Assembly (NCBI RefSeq): GCF_019511525.1
Contig: NZ_JAEUAT010000001.1
Location: forward strand, 372,001 to 436,000
Source: Rhizobium cauense
GTDB lineage: Bacteria; Pseudomonadota; Alphaproteobacteria; Rhizobiales; Rhizobiaceae
DNA: 64,000 bases
Reading direction: 5' to 3'
Positions within the stretch are counted from its first letter, which is position 1, and the number at the start of each line of letters is the position of its first letter. A program made the position numbers and the translations under genes. A model generated the notes under the pieces. The model did not search any database. It was not told where the DNA came from and was given only the letters and a program-made list of their open reading frames with translations. This document shows, one piece after another, positions 1 through 9,403 of the stretch.

Positions 1-948
1 AAGCAGGTAGTCTATCTTGTTTTCGGCGTTGCAGAGCCCAAAGGTGCCGGGAAAGCCGCCATCGTCGAAGGCGGCATGAACAAAGGCATCGCGAAGCGTG
101 CTTTCCTTCAGCGGCGACAAGGGCGAACTGTCCGGCGTGTCGTTCAGGTCGCCGACCAGCGCGATATAGTCCAGCCCTTCCGCAATTCGCTTCTCGTAGA
201 TCGCCCGAGCCCTCTCCGCTTGCGCGCGCCGGCGAGCGTTCGAGGACTGGGCGCTGCCGAAGCCCTTGCTCTTGAAGTGGTTGACCATGACGAGCAGCGT
301 CGCTCCGGCGGGCGTCGTCACGTAATATTCAGGGCAATCCCGTGAGAATATCGGGTTCCCTGCCCCGTCCCGATCGTCCACGTGGCTGCGCATGAGATCG
401 AGCACGAAACCCTTGCGCGTCATCAGTCCCACGTCGATGCCGCGTTCGTCATTGCCGTCGATCACCATGACCTGGTAGAAGGGGCTGCCGCCAATGGCCG
501 GCAGCACCTGCGTATTGAAAGCGGAAAGGACCGGCCGGCTTTCGGCCTCCACCACCCCCAACACGTCGGCTTCAAGGTCGCGCATGACCCGCGCCGTGTT
601 CTGCATGGCGATTTCGTCGATCGGCTCGTCGCGCAATTCCAGCGATCCGACCCAATCGATGCGCCCATTCGCGGTAATCACAACGCCGCCGGTGCGTGGC
701 CGCTTCAAGAGATTGCCCCTGTTGCGGCGAAGGATAACGAAGGGGCCCGTGTCGCTCTTCTCCATGCCGAGTTCGACGATCAACGTGGCCATGCGCGCCT
801 TGTCGGCTTCGCTGTAGACCACCTGGCCGAGCAGCTTCTCCAGCTCGGCGAAACGGTCGAGGACGACGCGCCCCTCGGCCCACGTGTCAAGGTTCATTGC
901 CTTTGCGCGGTCGAACAGGTTTTCGACATTGAACGATGCAAGCCTCAT
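1..948 (-). CDS. endonuclease/exonuclease/phosphatase family protein (partial, 3' end outside window)
   Basis: The reading frame is open from an ATG at 948 to the left edge, so about 316 residues are visible and the C-terminus is missing. It begins MRLASFNVENLF, the usual opening of endonuclease/exonuclease/phosphatase (DNase I-like) proteins, where the Asn after the first strand helps bind metal. Later motifs fit the fold: VLGVVEAES (the metal-binding Glu), VNHFKSKG and LVGDLNDTPDSSPL (the GDxND motif with catalytic Asp and Asn). A GGAGGAGAG Shine-Dalgarno sequence lies just before the ATG. Members cleave phosphodiester or phosphomonoester bonds; the substrate here cannot be told. No signal peptide is evident, so a cytoplasmic enzyme is likely. 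The next gene upstream on this strand is xseA, 76 bp away. Confidence 0.8.
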   Translation of the reverse strand, partial: MRLASFNVENLFDRAKAMNLDTWAEGRVVLDRFAELEKLLGQVVYSEADKARMATLIVELGMEKSDTGPFVILRRNRGNLLKRPRTGGVVITANGRIDWVGSLELRDEPIDEIAMQNTARVMRDLEADVLGVVEAESRPVLSAFNTQVLPAIGGSPFYQVMVIDGNDERGIDVGLMTRKGFVLDLMRSHVDDRDGAGNPIFSRDCPEYYVTTPAGATLLVMVNHFKSKGFGSAQSSNARRRAQAERARAIYEKRIAEGLDYIALVGDLNDTPDSSPLSPLKESTLRDAFVHAAFDDGGFPGTFGLCNAENKIDYLL

Positions 949-1024
949 GTCTCTCCTCCCACATTGCCCGGAGGATAACACGTATATGTTGCACTCACAT
1001 GATGCCTGTGCTCGGGTGCGTCGC

Positions 1025-2614
1025 CTAGAAGAGGCTGCCCTGTTTCGGCGGGACGCGCTCGTCCTGTGGCTTGGCCGCGCGCTTCTTCGCCCCGGAAGGC
1101 GGCGAGCCTCCCTCGGCGGTCACAGCTCCGACCCGGCCATCGGCAAACTCAATCGAAATGCCCATGCCCGACGAGAGCATCGCGGCCTGTGACAGGGGCT
1201 TGTCCTCGTCGTCCCGGATCACCGCGTAGCCGCGCTTCAGCACGTTCTTGTAGGAGAGCGACTGAAGAACGCGGTCCTGCGCCGTCAGTTCGCCGCGTGC
1301 ACGGGTCAGCTTGTGCCTGACTGCAGTATCGGCGTGGCGCGACAGATTGGTGAGGTGGTCGCGCAGGCGAGCCGTCTGGGTCATCAGCCGCGCCGGCAGC
1401 GTCGCGAAGATAGCATCGGCTCGGCCGACCCGCGATTTCGAGCGATCCACGAGGCGCTCAATCGTCCGCTCGGCGCGCGTCATCCGCTCTGTCAGAAGCT
1501 GGCGACGTTCAGCAATGCGGTTCGACAGAACATCGGGACGCAGGTGCGCGGCTGTCCGCTCGAAGCTGTGGCGTTTGTTGATCGTGTTGAGTTCGAGGCC
1601 GCGCCCAAGACCGGCTGCAGCCTCGTCAAAGCGGCGACGCGGCAGGGCAAGGAGCTGATCCAGAGACGGCAGGGCACGGATCAAGGCCCGCACGGACTGG
1701 CGGTGATGATCCATGCGGCGGCTCATGCAGCCTTGCAGACGCGCAGCGAGCGCCGCCGTCTGCGCTTCCAGCTCGGCCTTCACCGGCACCGCCATCTCGG
1801 CAGCACCCGTCGGCGTCGGCGCACGCACATCTGCGGCATAGTCGATGAGCGTCCAGTCGGTTTCGTGGCCAACGGCCGAGATCAGGGGGATCTGGCTGTC
1901 GGCGGCAGCACGCACGACGATTTCGTCGTTGAAGCTCCAGAGATCTTCGAGACTGCCGCCACCGCGGGCGACGATCAGGACATCCGGTCGCGGCATTTCC
2001 CCCTGCGGCTCAAAGCTGTTGAACCCTCTGATGGCGTTGGCGACTTCCTCGCCGGAGCCTTCGCCTTGCACTTTCACCGGCCAGACGATGACGTGGACCG
2101 GGAATCGATCGGAGATGCGGTGCAGGATGTCGCGAATGACGGCGCCGGTCGGCGAGGTCACGACCCCGATTACCCTTGGCATGAACGGCAACCGGCGTTT
2201 GCGGGACGGATCAAACAACCCCTCGGCGCCCAGCCTGCGCTTTCGCTCCTCGATCAGAGCCATCAGCGCGCCGGCGCCGGCAGGCTCCAGCGTCTCGATG
2301 ACGATCTGATACTTCGACGAACCGGGGAATGTCGTCACCTTGCCGGTGGCGATCACCTCCATGCCCTCTTCGGGACGGAACTTCAGCCTGGAAAATGTCC
2401 CCTTCCAGATAACAGCGTCGATACGCGCGCGGTCGTCTTTCAGGGCAAAGTAGGCATGCCCCGAAGAATGCGGCCCGCGGTAGCCGGAGATCTCGCCCCG
2501 CACCCGCACCTGATCAAAGGCCGTTTCGACGGTGCGCTTGATCGAGCCGGAAAGTTCCGACACCGAGTACTCGGTAAGATTGCTGGGCGAATCATTCTCG
2601 AAGACGTTGCTCAT
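1025..2614 (-). CDS. xseA: exodeoxyribonuclease VII large subunit
   Basis: The 529-residue product matches XseA along its length. An N-terminal OB-fold (about residues 10-110, with VRVRGEISG and [10 protein letters not shown]) binds single-stranded DNA. The catalytic region follows (about 125-330, with [16 protein letters not shown] and [16 protein letters not shown]). A long Arg-rich coiled-coil region comes next, then a C-terminal segment with [10 protein letters not shown]. With several copies of XseB it degrades single-stranded DNA from both ends to oligonucleotides, in repair and in clearing mispaired strands. Length is normal to slightly long because of a basic tail (residues about 505-529). 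xseB is not in this window. The start ATG has only a weak Shine-Dalgarno sequence. The identification is firm. Confidence 0.96.
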   Translation of the reverse strand: MSNVFENDSPSNLTEYSVSELSGSIKRTVETAFDQVRVRGEISGYRGPHSSGHAYFALKDDRARIDAVIWKGTFSRLKFRPEEGMEVIATGKVTTFPGSSKYQIVIETLEPAGAGALMALIEERKRRLGAEGLFDPSRKRRLPFMPRVIGVVTSPTGAVIRDILHRISDRFPVHVIVWPVKVQGEGSGEEVANAIRGFNSFEPQGEMPRPDVLIVARGGGSLEDLWSFNDEIVVRAAADSQIPLISAVGHETDWTLIDYAADVRAPTPTGAAEMAVPVKAELEAQTAALAARLQGCMSRRMDHHRQSVRALIRALPSLDQLLALPRRRFDEAAAGLGRGLELNTINKRHSFERTAAHLRPDVLSNRIAERRQLLTERMTRAERTIERLVDRSKSRVGRADAIFATLPARLMTQTARLRDHLTNLSRHADTAVRHKLTRARGELTAQDRVLQSLSYKNVLKRGYAVIRDDEDKPLSQAAMLSSGMGISIEFADGRVGAVTAEGGSPPSGAKKRAAKPQDERVPPKQGSLF

Positions 2615-2829
2615 AATGCTGTTCTAGCCGATGAGGCAGAAAAGAGCAGCCTCCAGAGGGGGACGTTTTTTGGCTCGCCTCCAGAGAAAGATCCGCCCGT
2701 CCATCATTTTTCTTTTTCAAATCAAACCGTTAATCCGACCATCCGGCCGAAATTGCAACTCCACCGCTCCCCATTTTCCCCGGCATTCCTTGCGCAGTGA
2801 TCATCAGGCAAACATGAAAGGAGTTCTCC

Positions 2830-3093
2830 ATGTCCGATCGTTTTGCCTCCCATGCCCCCTCGCTCACCGGGCCCGCCAGCGCCGGCTTCGCCATCGTGCC
2901 CAGCGACAGCCTCGATATCGCGGAGATCACAAGGGCGCTCTATGTCGGCGTGGGTGGCGACCTGGTGGTGACGATGGCATCCGGGCAAACGCTTACATTT
3001 GCCTTCGTGCCCGATGGATCGTTGCTGCCGCTGCGGGTTTCGCGCATCCACGCCAGCGGAACGACCGCCGAAAACATCGTCGGGCTCACCTAG
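2830..3093 (+). CDS. spike base protein-like small protein (RCAP_rcc01079 type)
   Basis: This 87-residue protein follows a good Shine-Dalgarno sequence (AAGGAG, 7 nt before the ATG). Its pattern is typical of the small family named after the Rhodobacter capsulatus gene transfer agent spike base protein: a Ser-Asp with a following TRALYVG-like strand (here ITRALYVGVGGDL), then TMASGQTLTFAFVPDG, LLPLRVSRIHASGTTA and a short hydrophobic end. In the gene transfer agent this protein sits at the base of head spikes. Here no other capsid, portal or tail gene is nearby, so the role is unknown; stand-alone copies are common in rhizobia. No signal peptide or membrane segment is visible. The family call rests on my memory of the motif pattern. 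Confidence 0.7.
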   Translation: MSDRFASHAPSLTGPASAGFAIVPSDSLDIAEITRALYVGVGGDLVVTMASGQTLTFAFVPDGSLLPLRVSRIHASGTTAENIVGLT

Positions 3094-3208
3094 GTCTACC
3101 ACGGCAGGCTGTGCCGATCGGGGACAGCAGGGAAAGCGACAATCGATGAGCCGGTTAATTGTTCGGCAAGGCAGACATGCGTATAGTGAAGCGAATCAGG
3201 AGATGCTG

Positions 3209-3445
3209 ATGATCGCTCTGACGGCCATGACACTTGGCTTCGCCACCGCACCAATGCGCTCGATTTTTTCGATGGTGCTGGTCGGCTTCCTGATTTGCGT
3301 CGCCTATGCCTGTGCAGCCTGGGTTTCATCGACGTCCATTCTCGACCTGGTAGCCGCTATCGTCTGCTATGATACCGGGCTTCTCGTCTGCCTTCTGGCC
3401 CTCCACGTTGTCGGCCGCCTTCGCGACCGCCGACGCTTTGTCTGA
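3209..3445 (+). CDS. small two-helix membrane protein, function unknown
   Basis: Start ATG 3209 is chosen because AGGAG ends 6 nt before it; ATGs at 3203 and 3146 are in frame but badly spaced or lack a site. The 78-residue product has two hydrophobic segments (about residues 19-42 and 45-66) and a basic tail ending RLRDRRRFV, predicting a small inner-membrane protein with the C-terminus in the cytoplasm. Its size and layout resemble rhizobial SyrA/ExoX-type exopolysaccharide repressors, but I see no convincing motif, so that is only a possibility. It ends 3 bp before the stop of the convergent membrane glycosyltransferase-like gene. No clear partner gene is nearby. Confidence 0.5.
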   Translation: MIALTAMTLGFATAPMRSIFSMVLVGFLICVAYACAAWVSSTSILDLVAAIVCYDTGLLVCLLALHVVGRLRDRRRFV

Positions 3446-3448
3446 ACC

Positions 3449-5284
3449 CTACGAGCCTGTCGGAACGTAGCGAAAGAAGCGGACTGGCGCACCATCAGTT
3501 GTCGGCAAAGGCACAAGGTAAGCGGGGACGACGCCTTTCGTCAGTTGCCCGTAGAGGCCATCCGGTTTCATCTTTGCAAACTCCCTGGTCTGCGGATGGC
3601 GGGGGCAGAACGCCAGAACACTGACACCTGCGCCCTTGAGGAAGGCCTCGGCCTCCTGCGGCGTGGCCAGGCCAATGTGCATTTCCGTCAGCATGCCGCC
3701 CTGATTTCGATGGTAGGGCGCCGAGAGAATCCTGTTCTCCGTGAAGCGGAGGATCGAGACACCCATGTCGGATGGGGCAGCCACCAGACCCGCCGGGACG
3801 TCGGCCAGGGGAGCGAGAGATGCCCTCGATGAACAGGACGGCTTCGCGGACGCTGTTTGCCCGAAGCTTTCGCTGTTGTTCATGTCCATGAGACTCCCTC
3901 CGAGACCCCAGACGGCTGCAACGCTCATCAGGACGGTGGATAGATAGCAGAAGGCGGCCGCGACATTTTCACTGTCGGTGGACGACAGCCGGCGCATGTC
4001 GACGATCAGCAATGTCAGCGGCAAGATCGCGACAAGATTGGAGAACATGGCGCCGCGCACCTGAACCGCGGCGATGGCCCAGCTGACGATCAGCAGGAAG
4101 AGCAGGATCAGGTGGATCCGCACACGATCCCGCTGGACGAGACGGAAAACACAGACGGCCATAGCGAAGACGCCGGTCGCATAGAAGAAGCCAAGCGTGA
4201 ACGGATCGCGGCCGCCAAGAGCAAGAATGGATTGGGCTTCCTGCACGCCATCAAGCCACTGCGTGACCAGGAGGGGATCGAGGTCGGCCAGCGGGTTATG
4301 AAGGCACTGCGGCGCTATCGTCACCGTGGCGGCTAGAACGACTGCTCCTACCCCGGCCAAGACGACAAATCGGAGCAACCGGCTCGCCCGACTTGCAAAG
4401 GTCGCACCGAAAAGGAGCAGACCCCCACCGATCGTCGCAAGGCTGTAGTAGCCAAGGGAAAGACTATCGCAAGAAACGACTGAATAGAGCCGCGGCGGGA
4501 CGGTCGCAAAGAACAGCAGGCTGATCGACACGGCCAGCGCGAATCCGAAAGCCTTGGCTGCGCGCGCAAAGGCTTCGCCCTCCCAGGCCCATGAGACCGC
4601 GACAGCGATGCACGCCGCCGCAACAAAGGGCGTCGTTTCTGCCCCGATTGCAATCGCTGTCGCCGCTGCCAACCCGGCGGCCGTGTAGCTCAATGGCCGA
4701 TGGTCCTCATCAAGCAGCATCGCGACCATGATGGCGACGAGGGCAATCTGGACGTTGTGATGATCGATTGCACCGGGCAGGAAGCGATTGCCCGTGACCA
4801 GCAGCAGTGCCGTCAATCCGAGAGCAACGTGCATCCCGAAAGTGCCGTCGATGCGGCGGCCCGCAAGCCCCATGGCCCACATGGTGGGGATGGTGAGTGA
4901 AAGCGGCCAGACCGCCAGTGCGAGCGCCTCGGCCCGCTCCTGCGAAACAAAGAGCTCGAAGAATCTGATCAACGTCGCGATCGGCAGGTCGACCAGGCGG
5001 GACCAGTGCATCAGAGTGCCGTCGCCCAGCCCCATGCGGTACTGCATCAGGTCGAACCAGCCCTGCCCGTTGAGGAAGTCACGCACTTCGACAAGCCGCA
5101 TGCCATCATCATTGTCCGCGCCGACATAGTCGATCGCGCCGGGCAGCTTCAGCGCAAGGATCGCGACAATGAGGAGCGCAGAGTAGACGAGCACCGCCGG
5201 CCATAGCCGGGTCATCATGGAACGCAGCTTGGCGATCGACGATGCCGATGCGGGAGCATCGGCCATCTGGGCAACATTCGTCAT
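3449..5284 (-). CDS. polytopic membrane protein, GT-C-like glycosyltransferase candidate
   Basis: Starting at ATG 5284 the product has about 611 residues; a TTG at 5335 would add 17. After a cytoplasmic N-terminus there is a first membrane helix (about residues 27-50), followed by a large loop with YVGADNDDGMRLVEV and MHWSRLVDLP, then some ten further helices and a soluble C-terminal domain of roughly 150 residues. An acidic DD motif in the first extracytoplasmic loop is the hallmark of GT-C enzymes, which transfer sugars from polyprenyl-phosphate donors. Divergent to it lie a GtrB-like GT2 and a GtrA protein, which in other bacteria make and flip such a donor. I infer, but cannot prove, that this is the acceptor-specific transferase of that module. 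Confidence 0.65.
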   Translation of the reverse strand: MTNVAQMADAPASASSIAKLRSMMTRLWPAVLVYSALLIVAILALKLPGAIDYVGADNDDGMRLVEVRDFLNGQGWFDLMQYRMGLGDGTLMHWSRLVDLPIATLIRFFELFVSQERAEALALAVWPLSLTIPTMWAMGLAGRRIDGTFGMHVALGLTALLLVTGNRFLPGAIDHHNVQIALVAIMVAMLLDEDHRPLSYTAAGLAAATAIAIGAETTPFVAAACIAVAVSWAWEGEAFARAAKAFGFALAVSISLLFFATVPPRLYSVVSCDSLSLGYYSLATIGGGLLLFGATFASRASRLLRFVVLAGVGAVVLAATVTIAPQCLHNPLADLDPLLVTQWLDGVQEAQSILALGGRDPFTLGFFYATGVFAMAVCVFRLVQRDRVRIHLILLFLLIVSWAIAAVQVRGAMFSNLVAILPLTLLIVDMRRLSSTDSENVAAAFCYLSTVLMSVAAVWGLGGSLMDMNNSESFGQTASAKPSCSSRASLAPLADVPAGLVAAPSDMGVSILRFTENRILSAPYHRNQGGMLTEMHIGLATPQEAEAFLKGAGVSVLAFCPRHPQTREFAKMKPDGLYGQLTKGVVPAYLVPLPTTDGAPVRFFRYVPTGS

Positions 5285-5442
5285 CAGGCGGATCCCACCG
5301 TTTTGAGTGGCGAAATCGTAGCGCGCTCCTATCAAGAAACGGTAAAAGCGCTGCTGGCAGGGGCGCTTTCGCAGGCTCCATAGCGAGTTGTTAACGGCCG
5401 ACTGCTATGGTCGGCCGGACTTTCTCCACCACGGGTGTGATC

Positions 5443-6453
5443 ATGACTGGATCGCGTATCGACAATCTCAGTATTGCCGTGCTCCTGCCTTGCTATAACG
5501 AGGCCGCGACCATCGGCTCCGTCGTGCGCGGCTTCAAGTCCGCCTTGCCGGGCGCCGCCATTCATGTCTACGACAACAATTCCACCGATGGCACCGCCTT
5601 GCATGCGATGCTCGCCGGCGCGCACGTCGTGCGCGAACGGCGACAGGGCAAAGGTCACGTTGTCCGGCGCATGTTCGCCGACATCGATGCCGACATCTAC
5701 ATCATGGCCGACGGCGACGGGACGTACTCGTCAGACGACGCCGAGGAACTGATCCGCACGCTGCTGACCGAGCGCGCCGATATGGTGGTAGGCACGCGGC
5801 GCGGCGTGCATGCCGACGCCGGCAGACAGGGGCATGCCTTCGGCAACAGGATTTTCAACGTCTTGTACCGAACGATCTTCGGAACCGACTTCACCGACAT
5901 TTTCTCGGGCTATCGCGTTTTTTCGCGGCGTTTCGTCAAAAGCTTCCCAGCTGTCTCGGGAGGCTTCGAGATCGAGACCGAAATGTCCGTTCACGCTTCG
6001 CGTCTGAAGCTGCCCGTCAGCGAGCTCGAGCTGGATTACGGCCGCCGGCCGGAAGGCTCACACTCCAAGCTCTCCACCTTCAAGGACGGTGCCAAGATCC
6101 TCTGGATGTTCGCCACGCTGATGAAAGAGACGCGGCCTTTTGCGTTCTTCGGCATCGTCAGCGCGGCCTTCATGCTGGCGAGCCTGGGTTTCATGGCGCC
6201 GGTTCTTGTCGAATATTTCGAGACGGGCCTTGTCAGCCGTATGCCGACATGGGTCTTGTCGATGGCGCTGATGATGGTCTCGTTCATGATGTTTACCGCA
6301 GGCGTGATCCTCGATTCTGTTTCACGCGCCCGCGCCGAGCAGCTCCGCATCCACTATATGGGCCTCGTCGCCCCTGGTGCGCGCGAGCTTACGCTTCCCT
6401 CGATCGAGGACCTCGGCGCTCATCATCAGTCTGCCAAGACCGGGACCAGATGA
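5443..6453 (+). CDS. GT2 family glycosyltransferase, GtrB/DPM1-like
   Basis: The start is set at ATG 5443, just before the conserved fold (IAVLLPCYNEAATIG); an ATG at 5407 lacks any ribosome site. The 336-residue product has a GT2 Rossmann-like catalytic domain (about residues 10-235) with DNNSTDGT for nucleotide binding and MADGDGTY as the metal-binding acidic motif. Two C-terminal membrane helices follow (about 240-265 and 275-298). This layout is that of GtrB and dolichyl-phosphate mannosyltransferase relatives, which put one sugar on undecaprenyl phosphate at the inner face of the membrane. Its stop overlaps the ATG of the downstream gtrA-like gene (ATGA), so they are translationally coupled. 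The sugar is unknown. Confidence 0.85.
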   Translation: MTGSRIDNLSIAVLLPCYNEAATIGSVVRGFKSALPGAAIHVYDNNSTDGTALHAMLAGAHVVRERRQGKGHVVRRMFADIDADIYIMADGDGTYSSDDAEELIRTLLTERADMVVGTRRGVHADAGRQGHAFGNRIFNVLYRTIFGTDFTDIFSGYRVFSRRFVKSFPAVSGGFEIETEMSVHASRLKLPVSELELDYGRRPEGSHSKLSTFKDGAKILWMFATLMKETRPFAFFGIVSAAFMLASLGFMAPVLVEYFETGLVSRMPTWVLSMALMMVSFMMFTAGVILDSVSRARAEQLRIHYMGLVAPGARELTLPSIEDLGAHHQSAKTGTR

Positions 6454-6827
6454 AGAAGCTGCTCCGCTTTGGCATTGCAGGCGGCCTTGGCTTCCTTGTC
6501 GACGCCGGCGTGCTTGCGCTCTTGCTGCACGTCACGTCGCTTGGCCCCTTTCTTGCCCGCTTGATCGCGATCGCTCTGGCAATGGCATCGACGTGGTTCT
6601 TCAACCGAACGTTCACGTTCGGCCGCTCCGGACACTCGCTCGCTGTCGAAGGATTTCGCTATGGCTCCGTCGGCGTGACGGCGGCACTGCTCAACTATGG
6701 GCTCTATTCGGCGCTGCTGCTGCGGCTGCCAGACCTGCAGCCGCTCGCGGCAGTGGTGCTTTCCACCGCCGCGTCCATGCTGTTCAGCTTCTTCGGCTAC
6801 TCGCGCTTCGTTTTTCGCGGCGACTGA
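6450..6827 (+). CDS. GtrA family membrane protein
   Basis: The 125-residue protein has four membrane helices, with FGIAGGLGFLVDAGVL in the first, WFFNRTFTFGR between helices 2 and 3, and FGYSRFVFRG at the end; these are the signature positions of the GtrA (PF04138) family. GtrA proteins are thought to flip undecaprenyl-phosphate-linked sugars to the periplasmic side for modification of O-antigen or other envelope glycans. The start ATG overlaps the preceding glycosyltransferase stop by the ATGA arrangement, which is how GtrA and GtrB are often paired. It ends 2 bp before the stop of the convergent oxidoreductase gene. Family assignment is secure; the glycan modified is not known. Confidence 0.9.
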   Translation: MKKLLRFGIAGGLGFLVDAGVLALLLHVTSLGPFLARLIAIALAMASTWFFNRTFTFGRSGHSLAVEGFRYGSVGVTAALLNYGLYSALLLRLPDLQPLAAVVLSTAASMLFSFFGYSRFVFRGD

Positions 6828-6829
6828 GA

Positions 6830-7816
6830 TCAGACCGGCTCCCAGCCGTCCTTCTCGCTGGCGCGATAGATCGCATCGATGAATTTCTGGCTGAGCTTGG
6901 AGCTCTCCAGCGTCACGACCTCTTCATTCTCGCCGCTGGCAGCCCGGGCAAACGCCTCCGCTTCGCGCTTGTACTGGCGACTGTCCGGGAAGCGGAAGAT
7001 CGTCGATTCATTGTGGTTGCGGTTGGTGAGCTCGATCTCCTCGGCACCCCAGCGGTCGGCGTTGAAGGGCGACTTCACCTCGATGAAACCGTCCGTGCCG
7101 TGGAACACCATCACCTGACGATTTGCCATCTGGGTGGCGATGTAGAAGGTCAGCTCGAAATCGCCGAAGTCGGCCTTGACGCTCGAATAGATGTCGGTGC
7201 CGAATTCAGGGTCGCGGCGGGTGACCGCCTGGACGCGCAGCGGCTCCTTGCCGGTGGAGAAGCGCGTGCCGATCGTCGGGTAAACGCCGATATCGGGAAG
7301 TGCACCACCGCCGAGTTCGGGAATGTTGCGCATGTTGCCGGGGTCGCGGTTGAAGTAAGTGAAGGCGCCCTGCACGTGCAGGAGCGTGCCGATCGCGCCG
7401 TCGGCGATCAAGGAGCGGACCTTCCGCCAGACCGGCGCGTAGGTGACCATATAGGCTTCGGTGATGAGAACCTTGTTACGGTCGCGGGCGGCGATCAGGC
7501 TGTCGATCTCATCGGCGTTGAGCGCAATCGGCTTTTCGCAGAGCACGTGCTTGCCGGCATCGGCAGCCTTGATCGTCCACTCGACGTGCTGCGAGGTTGG
7601 CAGCGGGATGTAGACGGCGTCGATCTTGTCGGAAGCCAGCATCTCCTCATAGGAGCCGAAGGCGTGCGGGACGGAAAAACGATCCGCCATCTCGCGAGCT
7701 CTGGCGAGATCGCGGCTGGCGATCGCCGTCACGACGCAGTTTTCCGCATCCTGGATGGCGGGAACAACGAGTTCGCGGCCGATCTTCGCGGTCGAAAGAA
7801 TGCCAAAACGCAGCAT
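6830..7816 (-). CDS. Gfo/Idh/MocA family oxidoreductase
   Basis: ATG 7816 is used because AGGAGAGG lies a proper distance upstream and [13 protein letters not shown] begins the Rossmann strand. The 328-residue product has the N-terminal NAD(P)-binding fold (about residues 1-125) with the family motif [11 protein letters not shown], whose Lys takes part in catalysis, and the C-terminal beta-sheet substrate domain (about 130-328, with [12 protein letters not shown]). Members oxidise or reduce sugars, inositols and related compounds; the substrate cannot be read from sequence. It resembles glucose-fructose oxidoreductase and 1,5-anhydrofructose reductase types. There is no twin-arginine signal, so it is cytoplasmic. 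It stands alone, divergent from the aldo/keto reductase at 7999. Confidence 0.9.
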   Translation of the reverse strand: MLRFGILSTAKIGRELVVPAIQDAENCVVTAIASRDLARAREMADRFSVPHAFGSYEEMLASDKIDAVYIPLPTSQHVEWTIKAADAGKHVLCEKPIALNADEIDSLIAARDRNKVLITEAYMVTYAPVWRKVRSLIADGAIGTLLHVQGAFTYFNRDPGNMRNIPELGGGALPDIGVYPTIGTRFSTGKEPLRVQAVTRRDPEFGTDIYSSVKADFGDFELTFYIATQMANRQVMVFHGTDGFIEVKSPFNADRWGAEEIELTNRNHNESTIFRFPDSRQYKREAEAFARAASGENEEVVTLESSKLSQKFIDAIYRASEKDGWEPV

Positions 7817-7998
7817 AGCCTGGGTCCTCTCCTGGTTCGATTTTTGCGCAAGCTTAGTGAGGCTGCGGCTGCGGCGCAATGGTGCGATCACAATTCGCGG
7901 AGCTGGTTTCCATGAGACGGCGACCGCGCTAGGTTACCTCCCGGCGGCGTTCTGCCGCGTCACCGATTTCAATCAATTCAGCACTTTAGGAGAGCGCC

Positions 7999-8946
7999 AT
8001 GGATATGCGCCGTCTTGGAAAAACTGGCCTTTCGATCGCCCCGATCGTCTTCGGCGGCAACGTGTTCGGCTGGACGGCCGACGAGAAGACGTCCTTCGAC
8101 ATTCTGGACGCCTTCTTCGACGCCGGGTTCAACACGATCGATACGGCCGACGTCTATTCGGCCTGGGTGCCGGGCAACAAAGGCGGCGATTCCGAGGAAA
8201 TCATCGGCAAGTGGCTGAAGCGCGGCAAGGTTTCCCGCGACAAGGCTGTCATGATCACCAAGGTCGGCTCCGACATGGGCCAGGGCAAGACGCTGAAGGA
8301 AACCTATGTCCTCAAGGCGGTCGAGGATTCGCTGCGCCGGCTGCAGACCGACTATATCGATCTCTACCTCTCGCATTGGCCGGACGAGAGCACGCCCTAT
8401 GAGGAAACGCTTGGCGCCTTTGCCAAGCTGAAGCAGCAAGGCAAGATCCGCGCGATCGGCTGCTCCAATCTCGACGCGACACAGCTTCAGGCGTCCTTCG
8501 ATGCCGCCGAGAAGGCCGGCGTGCCGCGCTACGACGTGATCCAGCCGGAATACAATCTCTACGACCGCGCGCCCTTCGAGGGCCCGCTGGCCAATCTCTG
8601 CGTCAAGGACGATATCGGCGTCATCACCTATTTCAGCCTCGCTGCGGGCTTCCTCTCCGGCAAGTATCGCAGCAAGGCCGATACCGAAGGCAAGGCACGC
8701 GGCGGCAAGGCAGCCGGCTATCTCGACGACAAGGGACTGAAGATCCTCGCGGCACTCGACAAGGTCGCGGCTGAAACCGACGCCAAGCCGGCCGAGATCG
8801 CGCTTGCCTGGCTGCTCAGAAAGAAGGGCGTGACGGCACCGATCGCCAGCGCCACCAGCCTGTCGCAGCTTGACAGCCTGGCGAAGTCGGCGACACTTTC
8901 GCTCTCCGACGACGCAATGGCGCTGCTCGACAAGGCCGGCGCCTGA
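7999..8946 (+). CDS. aldo/keto reductase
   Basis: The 315-residue protein is a complete (beta/alpha)8-barrel aldo/keto reductase. The catalytic tetrad is visible: Asp and Tyr in NTIDTADVYSAW, Lys in MITKVG, and His in LYLSHWPD. NADPH-binding residues lie near the C-terminus (ASATSLSQL). It reduces aldehydes or ketones to alcohols with NADPH, or oxidises the reverse way; the physiological substrate is unknown. AGGAG lies 7 nt before the ATG. A GNAT acetyltransferase gene starts 13 bp after its stop, so the two are probably co-transcribed. It is only distantly similar to the second aldo/keto reductase at 11702, so they are not a recent duplication. Confidence 0.93.
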   Translation: MDMRRLGKTGLSIAPIVFGGNVFGWTADEKTSFDILDAFFDAGFNTIDTADVYSAWVPGNKGGDSEEIIGKWLKRGKVSRDKAVMITKVGSDMGQGKTLKETYVLKAVEDSLRRLQTDYIDLYLSHWPDESTPYEETLGAFAKLKQQGKIRAIGCSNLDATQLQASFDAAEKAGVPRYDVIQPEYNLYDRAPFEGPLANLCVKDDIGVITYFSLAAGFLSGKYRSKADTEGKARGGKAAGYLDDKGLKILAALDKVAAETDAKPAEIALAWLLRKKGVTAPIASATSLSQLDSLAKSATLSLSDDAMALLDKAGA

Positions 8947-8959
8947 CGGGAGCCATCCA

Positions 8960-9403
8960 ATGACCGTGACGATCCGCGATGCGAAGCCCGAGGACGAAGC
9001 GCGCTGGCGCGCGCTCTGGGCCGCCTATCTCGCCTTCTACGAAGTCACGGTCGATCCTGATATCACCGATGCGACATGGCGCCGGGTCTTCGATCCGGCG
9101 TCTGCGATCTTCATGCGCGTTGCCGAAGTGGACGGCAAGGTGATGGGCTTCACGCTCAGCCTGACGCATGAGGGCACCTGGATCCGCGGCAAGGATTGCT
9201 ATCTGGAAGACCTCTTCGTCGATCCGACCGCGCGCGGCAAAGGCATCGGCCGCGCCTTGATGGACGACCTCGTTTCGCTCTGCACCAAGAATGGCTGGTC
9301 GCGGCTCTATTGGCACACCAGCGAGCAGAACAGATCAGCGCGGGCGCTCTACGACAGCTATGTCGAAAGCGACGGGCACATTCGCTACCGCATCAATTTC
9401 TGA
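8960..9403 (+). CDS. GNAT family N-acetyltransferase
   Basis: The 147-residue protein shows a standard GNAT fold. It opens with TIRDAKPEDEARWR, has the central strands VAEVDGKVMGFTLSL and YLEDLFVDPTARGKG, and carries the acetyl-CoA pyrophosphate-binding loop RGKGIGRALMDDL, followed by RLYWHTSEQNRSARALYD. It transfers an acetyl group from acetyl-CoA to an amine on a small molecule or protein; the target is unknown. It lies 13 bp downstream of the aldo/keto reductase gene and probably shares its transcript. Its last 11 bases overlap the end of the convergent gene at 9393. Members of this subtype are often annotated only as GNAT, and I see nothing to narrow it. Confidence 0.9.
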   Translation: MTVTIRDAKPEDEARWRALWAAYLAFYEVTVDPDITDATWRRVFDPASAIFMRVAEVDGKVMGFTLSLTHEGTWIRGKDCYLEDLFVDPTARGKGIGRALMDDLVSLCTKNGWSRLYWHTSEQNRSARALYDSYVESDGHIRYRINF

